Part shown: piece after piece, positions 6,737 through 12,606 of the stretch
Position numbering within the stretch: position 1 is the first letter of the stretch
Layout of the letters: every line of letters starts with the position of its first letter
From: JAZNOQ01 sp045589215
GTDB taxonomy: Bacteria; Bacillota; Clostridia; Oscillospirales; CAG-272
Assembly (NCBI GenBank): GCA_045589215.1
Contig: JAZNOQ010000084.1
Coordinates: 1-14,187 of the forward strand
Direction: 5' to 3'
DNA length: 14,187 bases
Translations under genes and position numbers: made by a program
The notes under the pieces: model-generated
The model's input: the letters and a program-made list of their open reading frames with translations, nothing else
The model's database searches: none
Told to the model about the DNA's origin: nothing

Positions 6737-6755
6737 TGATATCATTATGATATCA
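6737..6755. promoter_or_regulatory. Twin TGATATCA operator over the SPFH/RHH promoter
   Basis: Two copies of the 8-base palindrome TGATATCA (6737-6744 and 6748-6755) are separated by TTA, giving an 11-base repeat period, about one helical turn. The array covers the -10 box of the leftward SPFH promoter and the start point. Tandem half-sites at this spacing are what a ribbon-helix-helix dimer of dimers would contact, and the operon encodes one. Binding here should block transcription. The assignment of the RHH protein as binder is inferred. Confidence 0.7.
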
Positions 6756-6775
6756 CACAATTTTCCTTTTGTCAA
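6747..6775 (-). promoter_or_regulatory. Promoter for the SPFH/RHH operon
   Basis: On the minus strand: TTGACA (6775-6770), 17-base spacer, TATCAT (6752-6747). The -10 box lies inside the twin TGATATCA operator. The promoter is back to back with that of the alcohol dehydrogenase gene, with 21 bases between the -35 boxes. Confidence 0.8.
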
Positions 6776-6796
6776 GCCCCTTTTTGCACTTTTTTA

Positions 6797-6825
6797 TTGA
6801 CAAACGGGCGCGCGTATGATACAAT
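6797..6825 (+). promoter_or_regulatory. Promoter for the alcohol dehydrogenase/araD operon
   Basis: TTGACA (6797-6802), 17-base spacer, TACAAT (6820-6825). Expected start near 6832, leaving about 30 bases of leader. It is about 40 bases from the SPFH operator, too far for that operator to occlude it directly. No sugar-responsive operator dyad was recognised. Confidence 0.8.
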
Positions 6826-6862
6826 AAAGAGGATAAATTCGAAAAAAAGAAGGTATCACGGT

Positions 6863-7969
6863 ATGAATTTTGATTTTTATCTGCCGACCCGTTTCCTTTC
6901 GGGCTTCGGCTGTATCAAGAGAAACCCCGACCTCCTCGCACTCGGCTCGCGCGCCTTTATCGTGACGGGCAGAACGAGCGCGAAGAAATGCGGCGCACTT
7001 GACGACGTCACGTCGGTGCTTGACGCAAAGGGGATCCCCTATTCGGTCTTTTCACAGATCACCGAAAATCCGCCCCTTATGACCTGCTACGAGGGCGGTA
7101 AGCTCTGCCGCGAAAAAAATGCCGACTTCGTCATTGCGATCGGCGGCGGCTCTGCGATGGACGCGGCAAAGGCGATCGCGGCATTCGCGGCGAACCCCGA
7201 GATCTCCCCCGAGGAGATCTACAACGTCGAAACGCTCTCCCCCTCCCTCCCGATCGTTTGCATCCCGACGACGGCAGGAACGGGAAGTGAGGCAAACCAC
7301 TACGCGGTCCTCACCCTTGAAGGCGGACGGCAGAAGAAGACCTTCAAGTCGACCTTCTCCTACCCGAAGGTCGCTTTCCTTGACCCCGCCTACACACGCT
7401 CCCTCCCGCACGCTTATACGGTCAGCACCGCGCTCGACGCCTTCGCGCACGCGATCGAATCCTACCTCTCCCCCAAATCGAACGCCTTTTCGGAAGCCGC
7501 CGCGCTCTTTGCGGCAAAGGAGATCTGGAACGTGCTTTCGCAGTACCCCGACGCGTTCAGCGACGAAATGCGCGAATCCCTCCTTTACGCGGCAACCGCG
7601 GCAGGCATCGCGATCAGCATCACGGGGACGGGCTTCCCCCACCCGCTCGGCTATCCGATCACCCTCCTCGACGGCGTTCCGCACGGCTCTGCCTGCGCGA
7701 TCTTTGCGGGCGATTACATCGAATACAACGAGCGCACCGACGAGGGAAAAGAAAGGCTCGCACGCTTTTACGACGCACTCGGCGTGAAGCCGAAGATCCT
7801 GCGCGAATATCTCCCCGCGCTGTCGGGCGTTGATCTTGCCTTCACGGAGGAGGAGATCTGCGAGCGCGTTGACCTCGTGAAAAACGCGAAGAACTACGCG
7901 AACAGCCCGTACGTTCTCTCCTACGACGAAATGCTTCTGATCTACCGAAAGCACTTCAAAAAGAGCTGA
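6863..7969 (+). CDS. Iron-containing alcohol dehydrogenase family protein
   Basis: A 368-residue group III (iron-type) alcohol dehydrogenase, expected to use NAD(P)H to interconvert aldehydes or ketones with alcohols in the cytoplasm. Nucleotide-binding GGGSAMDAAK at 94-103 and TTAGTGSEA at 136-144 are intact. The four metal ligands of the family are all present: D192 and H196 in DAFAHAIE, H260 in FPHPLGYP and H274 in VPHGSA. Length is normal. Start ATG 6863 has AGAAGG nine bases upstream; an in-frame upstream TTG overlaps the promoter -35 box and is rejected. It is 51 bases upstream of araD and likely co-transcribed, which hints at a pentose- or sugar-derived aldehyde or polyol as substrate. 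The family is broad, so the exact substrate is unknown. It is not of the AraM/glycerol-1-phosphate dehydrogenase branch as far as motifs show. Confidence 0.9.
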   Translation: MNFDFYLPTRFLSGFGCIKRNPDLLALGSRAFIVTGRTSAKKCGALDDVTSVLDAKGIPYSVFSQITENPPLMTCYEGGKLCREKNADFVIAIGGGSAMDAAKAIAAFAANPEISPEEIYNVETLSPSLPIVCIPTTAGTGSEANHYAVLTLEGGRQKKTFKSTFSYPKVAFLDPAYTRSLPHAYTVSTALDAFAHAIESYLSPKSNAFSEAAALFAAKEIWNVLSQYPDAFSDEMRESLLYAATAAGIAISITGTGFPHPLGYPITLLDGVPHGSACAIFAGDYIEYNERTDEGKERLARFYDALGVKPKILREYLPALSGVDLAFTEEEICERVDLVKNAKNYANSPYVLSYDEMLLIYRKHFKKS

Positions 7970-8020
7970 AAACAAAGAAAAATCAAAAAACAAAAATAAA
8001 AATTCAAGAGGTATATTACT

Positions 8021-8731
8021 ATGCTGGAAGAACTGAAAAACGAAGTATACGAGGCGAATATGGACCTCGTCCGCCACAATCTCGTTCTCTTCACCTGGGG
8101 CAACGTCTCGGGCATCGACCGCGAGAAGGGGCTCGTTGTGATCAAGCCCTCGGGCGTTTCCTATTCGGAGCTGAAGCCGAGCGATCTCCCCGTTCTCGAC
8201 CTTGAAACGGGTAAGACCGTCGAGGGTACGCTCCGTCCCTCGTCCGATACCCCCACTCACCTGCAGCTCTACCGTGCCTTCCCCGAGCTCGGCGGCATCA
8301 CGCACACCCACTCGGTCTACGCGACCTCCTTCGCGCAGGCGGGACGCGGCATCCGTCAGTATGGCACAACGCACGCCGATCACTTCGCGGGTGAGGTTCC
8401 CTGCACGCGTCAGATGACGCCCGCAGAGATCGCAGGCGAGTACGAGCTTGAGACCGCAAACGTCATCATCGAGACGTTTAAGAGCCGCAACCTCTCCCCC
8501 GCAGAGATCGCGGCTGTCCTCGTCTATTCGCACGGCCCCTTCACCTGGGGCAAGAATGCCGCAAAGTCGGTCGAGAACGCGGCTGTTCTTGAGACCGTCG
8601 CACAGATGGCATTCCAGAGCGAGATCCTTCAGGTCGCTGTCGGCGGCGGCGCTGAATTGATGCAGCAGGAGCTTCTTGAAAAGCACTTCTACCGCAAGCA
8701 CGGCGCAAACGCTTACTACGGACAGAAGTAA
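8021..8731 (+). CDS. araD: L-ribulose-5-phosphate 4-epimerase
   Basis: A 236-residue class II aldolase-family enzyme that interconverts L-ribulose 5-phosphate and D-xylulose 5-phosphate, the last step that feeds L-arabinose into the pentose phosphate pathway. Active-site residues known from E. coli AraD are at the same positions: D76, zinc ligands H95 and H97 (THTHS), D120 in TTHADH and zinc ligand H171 in HGPFTWGK; the C-terminal AYYGQ carries the catalytic tyrosine (Y233 here, Y229 in E. coli). This favours the epimerase over fuculose aldolases, although UlaF/SgbE paralogues of the ascorbate/gulonate route share these motifs. AAGAGG lies nine bases before the ATG. No araA, araB or transporter is nearby, so the pathway is scattered in this genome. 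The 51-base gap before it is A-rich and has no clear promoter. Confidence 0.93.
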   Translation: MLEELKNEVYEANMDLVRHNLVLFTWGNVSGIDREKGLVVIKPSGVSYSELKPSDLPVLDLETGKTVEGTLRPSSDTPTHLQLYRAFPELGGITHTHSVYATSFAQAGRGIRQYGTTHADHFAGEVPCTRQMTPAEIAGEYELETANVIIETFKSRNLSPAEIAAVLVYSHGPFTWGKNAAKSVENAAVLETVAQMAFQSEILQVAVGGGAELMQQELLEKHFYRKHGANAYYGQK

Positions 8732-8746
8732 TCATACCGTAAAAAG

Positions 8747-8788
8747 AACGGATGCCCCGCACACGCGGACGGCATCCGTTTTGTTTTT
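8747..8788 (+). terminator. Rho-independent terminator after araD
   Basis: AACGGATGCC (8747-8756) pairs perfectly with GGCATCCGTT (8771-8780). Inside it CCGC pairs with GCGG around an ACAC loop, with a two-base bulge. The stem runs into TTTTGTTTTT. It closes the dehydrogenase/araD operon 15 bases after the araD stop. Confidence 0.92.
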
Positions 8789-8817
8789 GCCCGTCACAAA
8801 CGAAAAAAACGTATAAT
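8787..8817 (+). promoter_or_regulatory. Tentative promoter for the DUF6512-like gene
   Basis: A perfect TATAAT lies at 8812-8817. The only -35 candidate is TTGCCC at 8787-8792 with a long 19-base spacer, overlapping the U-tract of the araD terminator. The -10 box is convincing, the -35 box weak. The leader of about 60 bases leads to GGGAGGG before the ATG at 8885. Confidence 0.5.
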
Positions 8818-8884
8818 CCCCAATGCATCCGAATATATTTCTTGTGAGAATACTGCTCGCTTTTCTTTTCTTGGGAGGGATCTT

Positions 8885-9409
8885 ATGAAACGATCGATCG
8901 GACTTTGGGAGCTTTGGGGATTTGCCGTGACCTCATTCAGCGGCACGATCTTGCATTTTCTGTACGAATGGCTCGGACGCGCGAAATGGATCGCGCCGAT
9001 CTCGGGCGTGAACGAATCGACGTGGGAGCATATGAAGCTTCTATTTTTCCCGATGCTTGTCTTCGCCGTCGTCCAAAGCTTTTTCTTCAAGGACCTTCAG
9101 GAATTCTGGTGCGTCAAGCTGAAGGGCATCCTGCTCGGACTCACGCTGATCCCCGTTCTCTTTTATACCTATAACGGCGTCATCGGAAGCTCGCCCGATT
9201 GGATCAACATCGCGATCTTCTTCGTATCCGCCGCAGTCGCGTATCTCTACGAAGCGCGGCAATATAAAAACGGCACAGCCGTATGCAGAAATCCAAGGAT
9301 CGCGATCGCTCTTCTCTCTGTGATCGCCGCCATGTTCGTCATTTTCACCTTCTATACCCCCGAGCTCAATATCTTCAGGGATCCCCTGACAGGTTCTTAC
9401 GGGATATAA
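8885..9409 (+). CDS. DUF6512-like integral membrane protein
   Basis: A 174-residue membrane protein with about five helices (roughly 10-28, 52-69, 80-99, 105-123 and 138-157). The strongly conserved-looking stretch PISGVNESTWEHMKLLFFP (38-56), between helices 1 and 2, carries polar and potentially metal- or proton-active residues (Asn43, Glu44, Trp47, Glu48, His49) and matches my recollection of the DUF6512 family found in Clostridia. His24 and Glu28 in helix 1 add to this polar cluster. No function is known to me. The start is supported by GGGAGGG five bases upstream. The gene is monocistronic: it sits between the araD terminator and its own terminator at 9415. Confidence 0.75.
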   Translation: MKRSIGLWELWGFAVTSFSGTILHFLYEWLGRAKWIAPISGVNESTWEHMKLLFFPMLVFAVVQSFFFKDLQEFWCVKLKGILLGLTLIPVLFYTYNGVIGSSPDWINIAIFFVSAAVAYLYEARQYKNGTAVCRNPRIAIALLSVIAAMFVIFTFYTPELNIFRDPLTGSYGI

Positions 9410-9414
9410 AATCA

Positions 9415-9452
9415 GCCGATGAGGAATCGCAAGTGCCCTCGTCGGCATTTTT
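9415..9452 (+). terminator. Rho-independent terminator after the DUF6512-like gene
   Basis: GCCGATGAGG (9415-9424) pairs with CCTCGTCGGC (9437-9446), ten pairs including one G-T wobble, with a 12-base loop, followed by ATTTTTC. It begins five bases after the stop codon and separates this gene from the GntR operon. Confidence 0.88.
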
Positions 9453-9493
9453 CTATCAAACGTCCGTTTTTTATAAAAAATTCAATTTCCCTA

Positions 9494-9522
9494 TTGACAA
9501 GGCGAGAAAAATGTTGTATGAT
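9494..9522 (+). promoter_or_regulatory. Promoter for the GntR/ABC operon
   Basis: TTGACA (9494-9499), 17-base spacer, TATGAT (9517-9522). This is a strong housekeeping-type promoter whose downstream edge touches the dyad operator, so repression by its own GntR product is expected. Confidence 0.88.
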
Positions 9523-9543
9523 TGTATTAGCACAATAGTACAA
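9522..9543. promoter_or_regulatory. Dyad operator for the GntR-family regulator
   Basis: TTGTATTA (9522-9529) and TAGTACAA (9536-9543) form an inverted repeat matching at 7 of 8 positions, with six bases between. It starts at the last base of the -10 box and covers the transcription start. Position and symmetry fit a winged-helix dimer acting as an autorepressor of the downstream operon. Confidence 0.7.
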
Positions 9544-9559
9544 GAGAGGAGGACACAAC

Positions 9560-9967
9560 GTGTCATGGCAATTTAACCGCACGGAAGCGGTGTTCGTGCA
9601 GATCGCGAACCGACTTCGGCAGGAGATCCTCTGTGGCACCTATCCGCCGGGGACACAGATCCCACCCGTCCGTCAGATCGCGCTTGACGCATCAGTCAAC
9701 CCCAACACCGTGCAAAAGGCTCTTACCGCCCTTGAAAATGAGGGACTTCTCTACACGCAGGGAACGGTCGGCAGATTCGTGACGTCGGACACCGCCGTAC
9801 TCGACACCGCGCGCGAAAAGGCGAAGCAGGATGCCATTCGGTCACTCGTTTCCGAGGCGACCGCGCTCGGTATCACAAAACAAGAACTCTTCGAGTATTT
9901 CGAAAAGGAGGAAGCGAAAAATGAACACACCGATCCTTGTGTGCAGGAATTTGCAGAAGAGCTATAA
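9560..9967 (+). CDS. GntR-family regulator, YtrA-type
   Basis: A 135-residue transcription factor: an N-terminal GntR winged helix (about 8-76) beginning WQFNRTEAVFVQIANRLRQE (3-22), with the recognition region PPVRQIALDASVNPNTVQKA (35-54), then only about 60 residues that form a short helical dimerisation tail. That small tail marks the YtrA subfamily, whose members typically repress linked ABC transporter genes and respond to cell-wall-active antibiotics or similar stress; the effector here is unknown. GTG at 9560 follows AGGAGG by seven bases. The ATPase gene starts inside its 3' end (47-base overlap), so expression is tightly linked. A dyad operator lies at its promoter. Confidence 0.9.
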   Translation: MSWQFNRTEAVFVQIANRLRQEILCGTYPPGTQIPPVRQIALDASVNPNTVQKALTALENEGLLYTQGTVGRFVTSDTAVLDTAREKAKQDAIRSLVSEATALGITKQELFEYFEKEEAKNEHTDPCVQEFAEEL

Positions 9968-10640
9968 GCCCGGCGTTCCTGTTCTGAAAAACTTAAATCT
10001 GACGCTTACGGGCGGCAATATCATCGGTCTGCTCGGACCGAACGGGTGCGGCAAATCCACCTTGATGAAGCTGGTCACGGGACTTCTCGTCCCCGACAGC
10101 GGCGAGATCGAGATCTGCGGCGAGCCCCGAAGCGAGCTTACGAACCGTTTCGTCTCCTATCTCCCCGAACGCACCTATTTCAACAGCTATATGGTGATCG
10201 ACGAGCTTCTCGCGTATTTCTCGGAGTTTTATGAGGACTTCGACGAGACCCTCGCGCGGAAGATGCTCTTTGACCTCGGGATCGATCCGAAGGCGCGCCT
10301 CAAAACGCTCTCGAAGGGCACGAAGGAGAAGGTGCAGCTCATTATGGTCATGGCGCGCCGCGCGAAGCTCTATCTGCTCGACGAGCCGATCGCAGGCGTA
10401 GATCCCGCCGCGCGGGATTACATCCTCTCGACCATCATCAGTAGTTACAACCCCGAGGCGGCTGTCGTCATCACGACCCACCTGATCTATGACGTCGAGC
10501 CTGTGCTTGACAAATTTGCGTTTATGGATCACGGCGGTGTGATCAGGCTCGCAGGCGTTGCAGACGATGTGCGCCGCGACCACGGTAAGTCCCTCGACGA
10601 GCTTTTCAGGGAGGTGTTCAAATGTTCGGTAAACTCTTAA
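9921..10640 (+). CDS. ABC transporter ATP-binding protein
   Basis: A 239-residue nucleotide-binding subunit. Walker A GPNGCGKST is at 39-47, Walker B with catalytic glutamate at LYLLDEP (150-156), D-loop at 159-162 and the switch histidine H187 in VITTH. The signature motif is non-canonical, LSKGT at 130-134 instead of LSGGQ, and the Q-loop position reads YLPER (80-84); both changes are frequent in the subgroup linked to YtrA-type regulators. It would power the membrane protein encoded next. ATG 9921 has AAGGAGG nine bases upstream and overlaps the regulator gene by 47 bases; a longer in-frame opening from 9831 is buried in the regulator and is rejected. It overlaps the permease gene by 19 bases. 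Confidence 0.92.
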   Translation: MNTPILVCRNLQKSYKPGVPVLKNLNLTLTGGNIIGLLGPNGCGKSTLMKLVTGLLVPDSGEIEICGEPRSELTNRFVSYLPERTYFNSYMVIDELLAYFSEFYEDFDETLARKMLFDLGIDPKARLKTLSKGTKEKVQLIMVMARRAKLYLLDEPIAGVDPAARDYILSTIISSYNPEAAVVITTHLIYDVEPVLDKFAFMDHGGVIRLAGVADDVRRDHGKSLDELFREVFKCSVNS

Positions 10641-11452
10641 AGCACGATTTTAAGGCGGTATTCCGCTACTGGTGGCTCCTTCTCCCCGCTGTCCCCGTTC
10701 TTTCGGTCGCGATCGGGCTCGCCATTCGCCTTCTCTTGACGACCGAGCTTGCAGTCGGAGAGTATCCGATCATCGAAATTCTACTCATTCTTTTCATCTC
10801 CTTCGCGTTCGTCGCGCTTGCCGCGTCGACACTTGTCACACCGATCCTTTCCCTCGTCCGCTTTTATAAGCATTTTTACACCGATGAGGGGTATCTGACC
10901 TTCACGCTTCCCGTACGCCGCCGCACCCTCTTTCTGTCGAAGATCGTAAACGCGTCGATCTTTAACGCCATGTACCTCCTTCTGATGGTGTTCAGCGTTT
11001 CTGCCGCCCTTGTCTGCGCACTCCCGAGTGACATCCTCGCAGACTTCTTCTCGGCATTCGGGAAGATGCTTGACGGGCTGAAGTTGCTTGGTGCCTGGAA
11101 CGTTGTCTACTTCGTGGAATGGATCGCCCTCTTCGTCGCGATCGACCTTTTCGCAACGCTTCTGCTCTACCTCTGCGTCACCATCGGCGCACTCGTTGTA
11201 AGGAAGGCGAAGCTCGTGGTCGGGCTTGCGATCTACTACGGCGTGAATACTGCGATCAGCTCTGTTTTGCAGATCCTCACCTCCATCGTCCTCCCCCTCA
11301 CGTCGGGAGAGCTCGTGGTTATGCTCGAAAAAATGACCCCCCTCGCACTCGCGCTTGTCCTTCTCGTCTTCATCGCAGCGGTCGCAACGCTTGCCTTTAC
11401 GCTCTTCTCGATGACGCTCGGACGGCTCGAAAAGAAGCTCAATCTCGCTTAA
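10622..11452 (+). CDS. ABC transporter permease subunit
   Basis: A 276-residue membrane protein with about six helices (near 18-40, 49-78, 109-133, 162-192, 197-222 and 240-264). The motif HFYTDEGYLTFTLPVRR (84-100), between helices 2 and 3, is typical of ABC-2-like permeases paired with YtrA-type regulators. It should form the membrane channel driven by the preceding ATPase, working as a homodimer or with the lipoprotein that follows. Substrate is unknown; export or removal of peptide antibiotics is the usual proposal for such systems. The ATG at 10622 is preceded by GGGAGG seven bases upstream and overlaps the ATPase gene by 19 bases. Confidence 0.87.
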   Translation: MFGKLLKHDFKAVFRYWWLLLPAVPVLSVAIGLAIRLLLTTELAVGEYPIIEILLILFISFAFVALAASTLVTPILSLVRFYKHFYTDEGYLTFTLPVRRRTLFLSKIVNASIFNAMYLLLMVFSVSAALVCALPSDILADFFSAFGKMLDGLKLLGAWNVVYFVEWIALFVAIDLFATLLLYLCVTIGALVVRKAKLVVGLAIYYGVNTAISSVLQILTSIVLPLTSGELVVMLEKMTPLALALVLLVFIAAVATLAFTLFSMTLGRLEKKLNLA

Positions 11453-11465
11453 AGGAGGAACAGAT

Positions 11466-12500
11466 ATGAAACGCTTTACAAAACGCATCGCAGTTCTTCT
11501 GCTTTCTCTTACGGTTCTCCTCACTCTTGCATCCTGCACGCCGGTTGAAGATGACAGCGACTTCGTAGACATCGTATCCGATGCCGTCGAGTGGGAGGTG
11601 TCGGAGGACGGCAAAACGATCGTCGGCGGCGGCAAGACCTACAAGCGCTTCTCGGTCGAAGACATCTATAAGTTCGACCCGATCGAAGAATACGAGTACT
11701 ACAACGAGGTGAATTTGCCGCTTGACGGCTACGAATACGCAACGCTCTCCTCCTACGCGAAGTCGGGCGACGTTATCTGGGCAGACAATGGATCAGGAAA
11801 GGTGTGGATCTACGCGACCGAGGAAGCAATCGACTCCATTGAGCACTTCTTCTACAGCGCTCCGAAGAGCTTTCAGCTTTTCGAGGCGGAGGAAAGCTTA
11901 AATTATCGCTCCTACCCAACCCTCGAGGACATTGATGCGTTCGAGGAGCTCCGAAAAAGCGGTGTCACCGCAATGGCTGTCAGAGTATCCGACCTGCGGG
12001 ACGCACCCTGCTACACGATCTGTACGTACGACGAATACGGTGTCTTCCGCTACGCCTGCTGTGCGATCTATGAGTACGAGGACGGACTTTATTACCTCAA
12101 CTACCTCGATCTCGACAACTCCTATTTCGATGCAGACGGAAACTTCTCCTATCGAAGCGGTGCCGTCACGCTGACGCGTCTTGAGGAGCACGTGAAGGAG
12201 ACCGCCGAGGAGCTTATAAACGGTATGGAATACGTCCCCTACACCTACACCTACGAATACGATGAAAGCGATGACTATTTCGAAGACGATCCTGTCTATA
12301 ACGAAATAACGTCGGTCGTGCTTTTTTGGATCGCATACGCCCTCCTCGGCTTCGCCGCCCCGATCCCCTTCCTCGTGTTCGGATATACCTTCCCGAAGTC
12401 CGAGCGACGCGGATATCCGAAGTATTGGTACGCGGTCGGGATCGCCGCAACGGTCTGGATCGTCTCGGCAGGTGTTTTGATGCTGTTTTTGATCCTGTAA
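11466..12500 (+). CDS. Lipoprotein with two C-terminal membrane helices, end of GntR/ABC operon
   Basis: A 344-residue protein of unrecognised family. A signal peptide ends in the lipobox L21-A-S-C24, placing a lipidated, acidic and Tyr-rich domain (about 25-280) outside the cell. The C terminus then has two membrane helices (about 283-307 and 322-344) joined by a basic loop PKSERRGYPK (311-320), which fits a cytoplasmic loop by the positive-inside rule. So the external domain is held at both ends, by lipid and by helices, which is uncommon. Residues near 255-280 are very rich in Tyr, Asp and Glu, possibly for cation or cationic-peptide binding. AAAGGAGG overlaps the permease stop codon and lies seven bases before the ATG, so it is clearly part of the operon. 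It may be a substrate-capturing or sensing partner of the transporter; that is inference. Confidence 0.82.
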   Translation: MKRFTKRIAVLLLSLTVLLTLASCTPVEDDSDFVDIVSDAVEWEVSEDGKTIVGGGKTYKRFSVEDIYKFDPIEEYEYYNEVNLPLDGYEYATLSSYAKSGDVIWADNGSGKVWIYATEEAIDSIEHFFYSAPKSFQLFEAEESLNYRSYPTLEDIDAFEELRKSGVTAMAVRVSDLRDAPCYTICTYDEYGVFRYACCAIYEYEDGLYYLNYLDLDNSYFDADGNFSYRSGAVTLTRLEEHVKETAEELINGMEYVPYTYTYEYDESDDYFEDDPVYNEITSVVLFWIAYALLGFAAPIPFLVFGYTFPKSERRGYPKYWYAVGIAATVWIVSAGVLMLFLIL

Positions 12501-12522
12501 ACATAATAGAAACCCATCAAAA

Positions 12523-12563
12523 GAAGGGGCTGATTCACTTATTCCGTGAATCAGCCCCTTTTT
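12523..12563. terminator. Strong bidirectional terminator between convergent genes
   Basis: A perfect stem of 13 pairs, GGGGCTGATTCAC (12526-12538) with its complement at 12546-12558, extends by A-T pairs on the outside and closes a 7-base loop. The + strand continues TTTTT; the minus strand continues TTCTTTT. It therefore serves both the GntR/ABC operon and the flippase gene that ends at 12607. It shares a 13-base core (GGGCTGATTCACT) with the terminator at 4731. Confidence 0.92.
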
Positions 12564-12606
12564 CCGATCTCCAAACCTCCCGGGCTGTCCGCGAGCGAAG
12601 CCTCCT

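Noticed and set aside
6797..6862. Upstream in-frame start for the alcohol dehydrogenase
   Set aside because: The TTG codon is the promoter -35 box itself, so it would not be in the transcript; ATG at 6863 has a ribosome binding site.
7052..8701. Open frame of 549 residues opposite the dehydrogenase and araD genes
   Set aside because: It runs across two well-supported genes and their gap; the composition (Arg, Val, Asp-rich) is that of a shadow frame.
10781..11635. Minus-strand frame of 284 residues opposite the permease and lipoprotein start
   Set aside because: Charged, low-complexity shadow; it crosses a gene boundary of a clear operon on the other strand.
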